DNA of 64,000 nt from the NCBI GenBank assembly GCA_025403435.1, contig CM046337.1, positions 2,921,501-2,985,500 on the forward strand. Direction: 5' to 3'. The stretch is from Artocarpus heterophyllus. Lineage: Eukaryota; Streptophyta; Magnoliopsida; Rosales; Moraceae. This document shows positions 11,501 through 22,064 of this stretch, in pieces. The first letter of the stretch is position 1. Each line of letters begins with the position of its first letter. Made by a program: the position numbers and the translations under genes. Below the pieces are notes generated by a model. The model worked only from the letters and a program-made list of their open reading frames with translations. It did no database searches and had not been told where the DNA came from.

Positions 11501-12233
11501 AACAAGTGAAAATTGCTTTTGAAGAGAAAACATCGTAGTGTTGATTAGTGTTGATCAGTTTTACGCACCATAGTCTTCTCCCCAATCGAAAGGCTAGCTC
11601 TAGTTGTAACATTTTACCTTTGTTTTGTCATGCTTTGAAAGTCTGGGATAAAATTTACTTATAAAATTATGATGCAACATGAATTTGCAATTAGGTGTAC
11701 TTCGGCTCTTTTGGCCTAGGTATGGAAGGAATACCATGGATTTTATCGTCAGAGGTAGGTTGACATTCTTGTGGCGCTTCTGTTATTAGACTATTATCAA
11801 TTTTGGTCAAGCATCATATTATTCTGAGAAAGAAAAGGTTAATTAATCCTCTGATAACTAATGGGTTTATACAGATACTTCCTATAAATATAAAGGGGTC
11901 AGCTGGAAGTGTAATAAATGTGGTTTCTTGCACTTGTTGTTGGCTTGTTTCCTTCAGTTTCAACTTCATGTTCAATTGGAGTTCAGCAGGTGGTTTTTTC
12001 TTTTCCTCGGCGTTTCTTATTACATTATTTCCTACAATTTTACTCAGGACTTGGGATCAAAATATAATGGCCTTTGGTCCATGTTTCTTTGTTTGGGTTT
12101 TTCCTTTTTAGGTACATTCTTCATATTTGCCGGGATCTGTGGTGCTAATGTTTTGTTCATTTGGACAATGGTACCCGAGACCAAGGGACAAACTCTGGAA
12201 GAATTACAAGTATCAATTACACGTAGTCAATAA
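8271..12233 (+). CDS. ERD6-like (ESL) monosaccharide transporter, gene 1; exon 9 acceptor lost
   Basis: Predicted MFS sugar porter of 484 residues and 12 membrane helices, of the kind that moves hexoses with protons across the tonoplast. Exons: 8271-8459, 8670-8732, 8890-8979, 9078-9137, 9578-9643, 9737-9802, 9901-9976, 10073-10137, 10276-10368, 10468-10548, 10633-10717, 10817-10860, 10948-11010, 11097-11156, 11379-11435, 11695-11754, 11875-11989, 12112-12233. Family motifs: GRKG (111-114) after helix 2, PESPRWL (219-225) after helix 6, DKFGRRP (338-344) between helices 8 and 9, PETKG (466-470) at the C-terminus. KRPLLI near the N-terminus could be a dileucine sorting signal. Fault: the acceptor before exon 9 reads TGCAT where gene 3 has TGCAG. 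Exon 9 is 93 bp in phase 0, so skipping it keeps the frame and gives about 453 residues without the central loop. Exon 3 also has GAC (Asp) at 8902-8904 where the others have Gly. Functional status is uncertain. Confidence 0.85.
8507..8580. repeat. (AT)n plus poly-T tract in intron 1 of gene 1
   Basis: An alternating AT run of about 45 bp is followed directly by about 27 T residues. In gene 3 (32372-32434) the tract is shorter and a small piece beside it is duplicated. Both are ordinary unstable simple repeats in an intron. Confidence 0.9.
10274..10275 (+). other. Destroyed 3' splice site before exon 9 of gene 1
   Basis: The dinucleotide that should be AG is AT. The homologous junctions read TTTTGCAG before ATGAAAAGG in gene 3 (34133-34140) and TTTTCGCAG before ATGAAAATGG in genes 2 and 4. 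The next AG downstream (10282-10283) would remove 8 bases of exon 9 and shift the frame. Skipping exon 9 would preserve it. Confidence 0.85.
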
Positions 12234-13661
12234 GGAGTATATTTAGGATCACAATTGAAATTAATAAGTTGAAACCAAAATATTATAGCATATAAGAGCT
12301 TTATATAGTAGCATATTTTTATTTTACACTGTACATATAAAAGCTTTATATTGTAACAATTAAACCTAATAAGTTGAAACGATGTTTTTCAAAAAAAAAA
12401 AAAAAACTACAAGTTATGCGTCATGTATTTCTCTAAGTTCAATGATACTGGGTGGAACCCTAGCCACACATGCGGCCCGCAGAGTGTGACGATACCAGGG
12501 CAGCAATACGCTCAAATAAAAAACATGGATGTGTTCCGTGCATCATAACATGTGCAGAATGTAATTTTGCAAGAAACGTCAGAATGATGTTTCGCACTAC
12601 TTGTCTCGAATCTCTGGATCGAATAGTTTCTTTCTTACAATTAATATATTTCATGGAAGTCAGGAAAAATCTCATACGGTTGTAATATTTTATTCCCCTT
12701 AAATTGTTATTCTATAAAAATGATTGAATAGACATTTCAAAAATGGACTAGCGCTGATAATCAATTATGTCCCAAAATTAATATTAATGAAAATGCGCTC
12801 TGTCTCAATATTCGATTATATATTTATTTTTTACTTACTATCTCGATATAAAATTATCATTAATTGTATTTTTAACCCTAGTGCAACTCATTCATTCACG
12901 TTCTTGTTATACATTAAAAAAAGAAAATCAAACAAATGTAGAAGTAGAGAGAACGGCCTGTCAAAGCACATTTGAGCAAATATTAGTAAAAATAGATGTC
13001 TTATCGAGGAATGAGAAAAAAATGTTTAGGGCACCGCAACTAATAGAAAATAAACTGCTTATTATTATACTATTTTTTATAGTATGTAATGCTCAAATAA
13101 CTAGTGTCCCTCTTTTTCAAAAAACAATATAATAATTGGTGTCCCTGTCATTCATGAGGAATAAGAAAGGGGAGCAATGAACTAAAAAATATCTATCCCA
13201 TTTTCATTAGCTTGTGGTCCATATAGTCACGTAGAGGGTCTCAATCTAAGCCAACTTCTTCCTTAAATTGAATTGTTGAACACCCACTAGGCTAATTTTC
13301 TTTTCTCAATGCCAGATCAAAAAGTCTCTAACACCTAACCAATTACAACAGCTTTGTCTATAATTTTTTTGTTGATATTATATCTTATCATCTTTTATTG
13401 GGTAGGTTCACATATTCATGTTTCCTGGTTTATTTCTTTATTGTCTTTAATTGTGTGCAGCCTACGGTCACTTTTTTTTTTTTTTTTGACTTTGTTTATT
13501 TGATCTTTTATTTTTTCCTTCCTTGAAGTGACCATCTCTTTTTGCTTGACAGATCCCATTTATCTCTCTTGAAGCAGCAATTACAGAAACTGTATGTTCC
13601 TCAATTATTAATTCTCTTGGCACTCTCAGAGGGTAGAGTAAGATATAGAGCAGAGAAAGCC
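12234..13661. other. Spacer between ESL genes 1 and 2
   Basis: It contains the gene 1 3' flank followed by the presumed gene 2 promoter and leader. The stretch near 12460-12600, including TTTTGCAAGAAA, is similar to the 3' flanks of genes 2, 3 and 4. Sequence from about 12950 matches the region upstream of gene 3. I see no separate gene. Short open frames here are not conserved in the unit 2 copy at 36089-37493. Confidence 0.6.
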
Positions 13662-16600
13662 ATGGAAGAAGGACAAGCAGTGAAAAGACCATTACTAATT
13701 GTCACAGGAAAGCTTGAAAGTGATTGTAATCATGAATATAGTGGTGCTTCTTCTTCATGTGAGTTGTCATCGTCGGCGTCGTCGGTCACCCATGTTGTCG
13801 TTCTTAGCACTCTCGTTGCCACTTGCGGTTCCTATGCTCTTGGAAATGCTGTAAGTAACGTGAATAAATAGTTGGGGTTGGCTGAAATTACTGTATAGTT
13901 TCTTATACCTCCTTGCATAATATGGATTCCAAACATTCATGATTTGGATGTGAATGGGTCGAAATTCTCAAACGGTCAAACTTAATTTATTCAAATATTA
14001 TCCTCTAAGGCGAGTTTCTAAAACAGCCCCATTTGATTTGGAGTTTGGTTTTGAGCTGATTGAATTTGGACGTGTTTTTATGTCCTCTATGAATGTTTTG
14101 TAGGTGGGATATTCATCACCCGCACAATCTGGAATTGTAAATGATCTTGGACTTACTCTGGCTGAGGTGACAATAAGATTGCTCTATCTTTTGTTTTTTG
14201 TTTTTTGTTTTTTTGTTTTTGTTTTTTGTTTTTTGTTTTCTAAGCCAAAAACAAAAAGTTTGCTTCATTTAAATGTTCCAAGTTTTGTTAAATTAGGAAA
14301 ACGAGTGTTTCTTAAAAATGATCTGTCGGTAGTTGATTGATTCATTGACTTGGTGGTTGATTACTGATTAACTGATATCAGTATTTAATTAATGTCGAAC
14401 AAGATTTTTTGCAACAATTTCACCCTTGTAATTGTTTCTGGATTCACTCATTGGTTCATCATTTCATAGTCATTTTGATATTGTTATTCAGACTGGTTTC
14501 GCCGCCAGTACTTTTGGTTTTCTTTTCTCCAATTTCATCAGTGCATATTCTGTACCAAATGATGCAGTACTCAGTTTTTGGCTCAATCTTAAATATTGGA
14601 GCAATGTTCGGAGCACTGTGCAGTGGGAAAATTGCAGATGTTATTGGTCGCAAAGGGGTAGAAAAAAATTATTATTCCCTTGCGTAATCTCTTAATACTA
14701 AGACTTACATATTAACACTTTGCTAGTTTAAACACAACAAACTGTACTAATTGATATATGAGCTGCAGGCCATGGCAGTTTCTGATTTATTCTTCATCAC
14801 CGGGTGGCTTGCAATAACATTTTCCAAGGTTTCTCTTTCTTACCCTTTGCCTAATTATTAAGTATATTACACGTTATGGTCATATAAAACCTCCTCTTTC
14901 ATGCAATAATGGAGATATTTCTGTTAATTGTCACCTTATTGAACAGAAAATTGACTTTTGTTACTTGCAAAATTTGCAAACTTTGCAAACTTTTGCACTA
15001 TATGTTAGTCACAAGAATTAATATAAGAGTAAAATAATAAAAAAAAAACAAGTGGCTTGTGGCGTTATTTCAAAGAGTATTTTTCAAGTGGTTTTTTTCA
15101 ATCCAGTCCAAAAATATGGTATATCTATAAAGCTTCCTATATAATAAGGTCGGCTCATATCTCATTCCTTTAGTTAGAAAAAGCAGGCTGTTGAATAGGA
15201 AAAAAGTCATCCCTTTACTCCATTCCTTTGACAGGAATGGTGAGAAGGAACAACTCACTTTTCACCCAACTCCAAACTACTTATTGCTCACGCTCTACAC
15301 CCATGGATTGCTTTGCTTGCTCCCTCTTAACATTTATCGCTCGTGGTCCACCCCGTGAACCACTCTCTTGCTCCTTCTCCTTTTAACTAAGTTCCCGGGG
15401 GAAGTGTCCCTTGAATGAAGGCATATTTCGCTATGCTACTATCTATTGGTTGATTTTTTTAGTGAATGACAGAAGGTTGGCTTGTTGCTTGGGTTCCTCA
15501 TGAACTACATTTAGAGTAGCTCGAATTGAGGCACATGACTTGGCTTGGAAAAGGTAGGTTCAAAATTGAATTCCAAAGCACGGGGAATTGATTGCTAGGA
15601 GCAAGAATCAAACTTTTCTTGATAGCTTCAAGCAGAAAGAAAAGAGTTGGTTTACCGCATCTACCTTATCATCGTGGGCCCTATTGTTTGATCCAATATT
15701 GACCGGGGATGAGCCCCGACTTTCATAGGGCCTTGGTTTAACCTCCCGTAGTGGTCCTTGCTTTTTTTTTTTTTAATAAAGCTTAGCGGGGCCAATTTCT
15801 CATACTTACTCAATGTGCTCTCCTTTCGTCGAGTGCCCCGCCCCACCCTTATCCTATTCCTTTAGTCAGGAATGGCAGGTCGTTGAATAGAAAGAAGGTT
15901 ATCCCTTTACTCTATTCCTTTCACAGGAATGGCAGGAAGGAACAATATTTCAATAGCATCATAGCTAAAAGCAAGGCAAGCATTTCAACATAGGGATTAC
16001 TAATCCACTAGATATAGTGTGGCAGTTGGATTGGGGAAGAAGTTGGAATGCCTACCTGAAATAGCTAGAATTCTTTTCTTGACACGTTTTAAATGCTAAC
16101 CATAACTAGCCTAGCTTGAAAGATAGGATATCTATGAGCGTTGGAACTTAAGTACCAAAACTGAACTACTGCTTTTGTTTGCCCAAGCTCATGTAGAGAA
16201 GCCTACGACAGGATCTCTCATCTTGGCAGGAATTCCATTAAAATTGGGAACCATGGCTTTTGAATAATTTTAATACCCTTGTTTCCCGAAGCGACACTTT
16301 GTTCCACTCCTTTCATTTATACTCCAAGCGCCATTGCTATAATATATACTTCTTTGACCACTTTAAGATAGATCGATCTTGAAAAGAACATTGCTTGCTC
16401 CTCAATAGTCCATATGAATCTGGTGACTATTAGTATGTTTAGTCAGGCGGTGGCTGTTAGGCAACCTATTTTGAGTTATGGACACTCAAGGACAAAACAT
16501 GTCTGTCGGGCATGCGACCCATCACACAACTAACGGGTGATAGTCGTAGCACCAAGAGCTTTAAGAGAGGCAGACATGTATAGATAGTAGAGTAGTATAC

Positions 16601-19600
16601 CTTGTGGATCGAGGGTCCCACTTGGTAAACACCATACAGGCAAAATACCTACAAGGGGAAGAGGCCTTTCTCACTCAAGCTCAAACATTTACTTTTCTAG
16701 TTAGAGATCAACGTCTTACAGTTAGGTATTTAGAATCTTCCTAATGTCAAGCCATCTCTTTAGCATCCTAGCCCAAAGAATCCCATCATGGGTGAAAGCA
16801 TAAACACAGCTGTCTAATCTTGTGCTTAAAGAGATTCACAGTACTTATTTTATGCCTTTCCTTCTTATTTTCCTAAGCGAGGAAAAGAATCGCTACTTCA
16901 GATGCAAGCTTGCAAGATTCATCTTTGGATTCTTCAAAGGATGTGGCTAGGCTCTATCTCCATGGTTGACCAACGAAACTATCTGTACTAATTGGTGAGG
17001 ATTACATGTTCAGAGTTGTAAATCTATAGGAAAATTCATTTCTAAGGTTAACTTTTATGGTTAAAAACTTATTCTCGAATGATTTAATACATAATCTTAA
17101 TTTATTGAAGAAATAAAAATCCCAATATAGCTCGTATTTCTTCAAACAAGCTCAGTCAAATCAAACTGATAAGCTAATAAAGTGCTTTCTCTCTTGTTCT
17201 AGGTAGCTCAGGCAGTCAAGTTGTAAGAAAGAGATGGACTAAACACCTACTCTACTCGAGCAGAGAGTTTGAACTCCTTCTTGCAATCAAAGGCTTCGAG
17301 GGAGCAAGTGAAGGGATTCATGGGTGTGGAGCACGAGCGATAAGTAGTTTCGAGTTGGGTGAAAGTTGAGTTGTTCTATCCCACCAATCCTGTAAAAAGA
17401 ATGGAGTAAAGGACGACCTTCTTTCTATTCAACGACTCAGCCCTTCTGACTAAAGGAATGAGATAAGGGCCGACCTTATTATATAGGATAGAGGGGGATG
17501 AAACAACTCAATTTCCACCTAACTCCAAACTACTTATCGCTCGTGCTCCATATCCATGGATCGCTTCGTCTGCTCCCTCTTAGCATTTATCATTCATAGT
17601 CCACCTTGTGAACCATTCCCTTGCTTCTTCTTTTTTTAACTCAGTTCACTTATCTCATGGACCCCCCACCCAATCCAAGCTAGTTGTTAATTCATATCGT
17701 TTGTGGTCCACCATGTGAAGCGCTCACTTGCTCCTCGAAATATTGTATTGTGATAAGAGAAACAACAAGTCAACCCCGACGCTCTTGTCGGTTTTATCGC
17801 ATTTCGACGATGTACGATGAGAGCACCTACTTATAGACAAGAAGGCTCATATTGATTCTCATAAATAATGAGGGCATAAGCCTGCAGAGTGGAGAACACT
17901 CCCTATTTCCATGATCTAAGCTATACTCGACTGACATTGGCTCCATATGTCTATATAATATGCATTCTTGAAAATCCATGCTTAATACATGAAATTCGAT
18001 AATCTGTACTATAGTTGGAGGTGAGATAGAGGAAGAGTTTGAAAACTTTCTCACAATCGAAGGCTCCGAGGGAGCAAGCGAAGCGATCCATGAGTGTGGA
18101 GCGTGAGCAATAAGTAGTTTGGAGTTGAGTGGAGATTGACTTGTTCGTTCCTCCATTCCTGTGAAAGGATTGGGGTAAACGCATGACCTTCTTTCTATTC
18201 AACTGCCTGCCATTTCTGACAAAAAGAATGGGATAAGAGCTGACCTTATTATATAGGATAGAGAGGAGGGAGGACAACTCAATTTCCACCCATCTTCAAG
18301 CTACTTATCGCTCACGCTTCACACCCGTGGATTGCTTCGCTTGCTCCCTCTTAGCATTTATTGTTTATGGTCCAGCCTATGAACTACTCTCTTGCTCCTT
18401 CTTCTTTTAACTCAATTCCTAGGGGAAGCGTCCCTAGGGGACCCCCTACCCCAAGCTAATTGTTGATTCATATTATTTGTGCTCCATCCTATGAAGCACT
18501 CACTTACTTCTCGATATATCATATTATGATTAGAGAAACTATAAGTTGGCCCCGACGCTCCTATTGCTTTTATCGCGTTTTGACGATATATGATGAGGGC
18601 ACCTGCTTGTAGACAAGAAGGCTCTGATTGATTCTTGGAAATAATGAGGCCATCAGCCTGAGGAGTCGAGAACACTCCTTATTTTTGTGGTCTAAGCTAT
18701 ACTTGATAGACGTCGGCTCCATACGACTATATAGTATGTGTTCCCGAAAATCCATGCTTAATACATAAAATTCAGTAATCCATACTATGGCTGGAGATGA
18801 GACAAAGGGAAAGGCAGCCCTTGACGGGGAAAAAAGAAATGAATGGATATTATTTTAAGAAAATGTAGAATAATATGCCTACCGAGATGAAAACCAAAGG
18901 TGACTCTCATAGGTGGACGTATCAAACCAAAATAAGATCTCAAATTGATATCTTGATACACTAATTTCCCATAATAATAAATAAAATCAATGGTGACTCC
19001 ACCATGCTTTGGACTCCTTAACTTTCGTGATAGGCTTTAGATCTCAAATGAGACCGTACTTTATCTGTTAGCAGGATGAAAACTTTGGCAAACTGGGGTG
19101 TGCCAAGAGTGCAGGAAAAAAAAAAATTTTTCTTTTCTTTTTTTTTTTTTGGGGTTGGGGTGGGGGGGGGGGGGGGGGGGGGGGTGGGGGGGTGTGGTGG
19201 TGGTCGGGGATTATGCTTACTTTTTATGTTTGCATCGAAAAACATAAAAATGACCTCTACGAGGAAAATCTAGGACCCAAACAAACTATACAACTCATTA
19301 AAACCATATCTTTTGAAGATCTGTAAGATTAAACTCAGCATGGAATGAAACAAGCCAACCATCCCATTTGAAGCTATTTTGATAGTCCACCACTCGAACC
19401 AGTTTTGTAACTTTTGTTTTTTATTTCTTCTTGATAGGGTGCTTTGTGTCTTGATTTTGGAAGATTTTTAGTGGGATGCGGAGTTGGGCTTATTTCTTAT
19501 GTGGTAACTAGTAACTACCCTTAAGTCTTATCACCTAATCTCCACTGATCCATGTCATATATGTATGAATACTTCACAACCTGTTACTGCTCACAGGTAC

Positions 19601-22064
19601 CTGTATATATTGCAGAAATCACAACCAAAGATGTTAGAGGAACGTTTTGTTCAGTGAAGCATGTATAATATATATTGAAATTCCAATTATATTTGAAGAC
19701 CAAGCTTTTCTTCTCCCCTGCCATTGTGTTGTTTCCATGTTAAACTTTACTCTTTGTTTCCGGTGCCTGTGTCCAATTAACAGTTGATGATAAGCTGTGG
19801 CAAGGCACTTTCTTTCGTTATTGGTTCTCTTATCAACTGGCGTGCCTTTGCACTATTAGGTCAATGTTTCTTCTTCTTCATCCATTGAATTTCCTAGTGT
19901 AAGAAGTAGTTCTAGAACTCATTATACCTACTCTTGCTATATGAATTTACTTCCAGGACTTGTTCCGTGTTTGTTGCAACTGCTAGGCCTGTTTTTTATT
20001 CCAGAGTCTCCTAGATGGCTGGTGAGGGCTATTCAAACTTCTGTAATGAAATTTCTAGTACTGATGTCTAATAGAAGGCCAATGAGATAAAACACTTTGT
20101 GAAGTCCCAAGAGTAATCTGCAATTCAGATGCTTAATATTGACAAGCGGAGTCTTTTCGCAGATGAAAATGGACAGATTGAAAGACGTTGAAACTGCTTT
20201 ATACCACCTTAGAGGACAAAATGCTGATATTTCAGAAGAGACATCTGATATCAAAGTAATGTTTGTACTCTTATAACCTCATGGAATACTATTTTTTTTT
20301 TTTTGTGCTTGTTCTCCTTCCGACAAGAAATGAGATGGGATTTTATTGTTTTCACAGGACTACATAGAAAACTGTAGAAGGATCTCTGAAGATGGAATTA
20401 TAAGTCTATTCCAGCGCAAATATGCTTATTGTCTCATTGTGAGCCAAATAATATACACTCAAGTGTGACCTCTGTTATACCTATTAATCTTTAATATGTT
20501 GGCTTATTTGAAACCGCATTAGGTTGGAGCAGGCCTTATGGTGTTCCAACAATTTGGCGGGGTTAGCGGGATGTCATATTATGCAACTACAATCTTTCAA
20601 TCAGCAGGTACATTGTTGAGCATTTTCCTTGGTTGTTGTACTATCTTCTTTTTTTTTTTTTTTTTTTTTTTTTGGAGGAAAAGGGAGAATCTTAAAAATG
20701 ACACCATATCTTTTGTTGTATATGGCAGGTTTTTCAAGTAAGATAGGGAGTATAACAGTTGCGATACCTCAGGTTGGTTTCCATGAGTTTTCTATGTGTC
20801 CCATTTCACAGTATTGCTGTTCCCCTTTTCTGAGTTGAAGTAAATATTGTTTGACAGATTCTGACTTCAATGCTTGGAATATGCTTCACAGACAAGTTTG
20901 GAAGACGACCGCTTCTTTTGGTTAGGAAAAAAAGACACGTCTCAAAAAATTCATTGCAGCTAAATAAGCTTTTGATAGCTGAAATCTATGAATTCTTTTC
21001 TACAGATATCGGCAGTGGGGTCGTGTTTTGGCTGTGTCCTTACTGGATTGTCGTTCTTCTTACAGGTTTGTTTTTGAACAATGCTATCGAGCACCACTGG
21101 TGTTCAATACTTATAGAAGGTGGCTCACGCATTTTTCAATTGCGATGTTGGATGTTACAAGTGCCCTCCAAGTGTTTTTCTTTTTTTCAAAGAAAGTTTT
21201 TGAATACCCTTAGTCCTTGGATCATCTTTGCATTTTTATACCATATATGTAACATTGTTGGTGCAAAAAATCCTTATAACATGGACTTATATGTCTTGAT
21301 CAGGGTCTTCAGTTTGGGAAGGAGCATATAACTCCTGTCTTGGCGCTTGTTGGTGTATTGGTAATGCTTGCATTTTGACCATAAAAGGCACTTCTTTCTT
21401 TCTTTCTTTCTTTCTTGATCATCCTAACATAGTGTTAATTTAGTTTTTATGCAACCAGCTCTAGTTGTACATGTTACCTTTGTTTTGGCATGCTCTGTGA
21501 CTTTGAGATAAAATTTCTCGTATAATTACGACATATGTATTTGCAATTAGGTATTCTTCGCCTCTTTTGGCTTAGGCATGGAAGGAATACCATCGATTAT
21601 AGCATCAGAGGTGGGTTAACATTTTTGTGGCGTTTGTGTTATTAGGATATTATCAATTTTGATCAATTCTGATGTTATTTTGAGAAAAAAAAAGTTTAAT
21701 TAATCCTCTGATAATTAATGGGTTTATTCAGATATTTCCTTTATATATAAAGGGGTTAGCTGGAAGTCTTATAAACGTGGTTTCTTGGAGTTCTTGTTGG
21801 CTTATTTCCTTCACTTTCAACTTCATGTTCAATTGGAGTTCAGCAGGTGATTTTTTTCCTCCGACATTGCCTATTATATTGCCTAGACTTGTACTCAAAA
21901 TATAATGGTCTTTGGAACATGTTTCTTTGTTTTTTTTAGGTACATTCTTCATATTTGCCGGAATTTGTGGTGCTAATGTTTTGTTCATTTGGACAATGGT
22001 ACCCGAGACCAAGGGGCGAACTCTGGAAGAATTACAAGTATCAATTACTCGTAGTCGCCAATAA
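13662..22064 (+). CDS. ERD6-like (ESL) monosaccharide transporter, gene 2, intact; 4.6-kb intron 4
   Basis: Predicted 485-residue MFS sugar porter. Exons: 13662-13850, 14104-14166, 14568-14657, 14769-14828, 19438-19503, 19597-19662, 19784-19859, 19957-20021, 20163-20255, 20358-20438, 20523-20607, 20729-20772, 20858-20920, 21006-21065, 21304-21360, 21551-21610, 21732-21846, 21940-22064. All introns are GT-AG, the frame is open throughout and the protein ends TRSRQ. Motifs [21 protein letters not shown] and PETKGRT are present. Intron 4 is 4609 bp because it contains insert copy II; gene 1 has 440 bp there. Oddities: exon 16 has Ala at 390 and Ser at 401 ([15 protein letters not shown]) where genes 1, 3 and 4 have Gly and Trp, and exon 17 has PLYIKG where genes 1 and 3 have PINIKG. 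Exon 6 ends CAT before GTATAA, an unusual donor shared by genes 1-4. Efficient splicing across the long intron is assumed, not shown. Confidence 0.85.
14180..14240. repeat. (TTTTTTG)n-like tract in intron 2 of gene 2
   Basis: An irregular repeat of TTTTTTG units follows exon 2. In gene 4 the same position (38018-38055) is almost pure T. It is an unstable simple repeat. Confidence 0.85.
16188..16445 (+). pseudogene. nad4: nad4 fragment, insert copy II
   Basis: It is homologous to the copy I fragment and more diverged from it than copy III is. It keeps FPEATL, closer to mitochondrial NAD4 than the FLEATL of copies I and III. It is frame-broken and non-functional. Confidence 0.8.
17298..17590. 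repeat. Inverted-repeat hairpin arms in insert copy II
   Basis: The stretch near 17298-17380 (GGGAGCAAG, GAGCACGAGCGATAAGTAG) is the reverse complement, with mismatches, of 17510-17590 (CTACTTATCGCTCGTGCTC, TGCTCCCTCTTAGC). A second pair follows at about 18065-18150 and 18278-18360. Each arm is about 85 bp by eye. As the insert is in an intron, these hairpins would be in the gene 2 primary transcript. Confidence 0.75.
19151..19213 (+). repeat. G-rich tract in intron 4 of gene 2
   Basis: An uninterrupted run of 23 G residues (19162-19184) lies within a longer G-rich stretch, preceded by a T run. It sits on the transcribed strand's RNA-like side, so the pre-mRNA would carry it and could form G-quadruplexes. 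Gene 4 has a shorter version (17 G, 44325-44341). The exact length may be unreliable because such runs are hard to sequence. Confidence 0.85.

Larger units (their letters stand above)
14944..19034. other. Organelle-derived, repeat-rich insert, copy II, in intron 4 of ESL gene 2
   Basis: About 4.1 kb, the most complete uninterrupted copy. The left limit is where sequence shared with the window start begins (TTGACTTTTG). The right limit is after TTAACTTTCGTGATAGG. Order of parts: direct module 15148-15440, partial direct module 15848-15945, nad4 piece 16188-16445, inverted module about 17265-17500, direct module 17505-17665, inverted module 18045-18265, direct module 18270-18435. Sequence at 17812-18030 is repeated at 18583-18806. 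Exact insertion ends and any target-site duplication are not clear, because the surrounding intron has also diverged from genes 1 and 3. Confidence 0.72.

Noticed and set aside
19018..19245. Proline-rich minus-strand open frame at the G tract
   Set aside because: It is the translation of a simple repeat within an intron.
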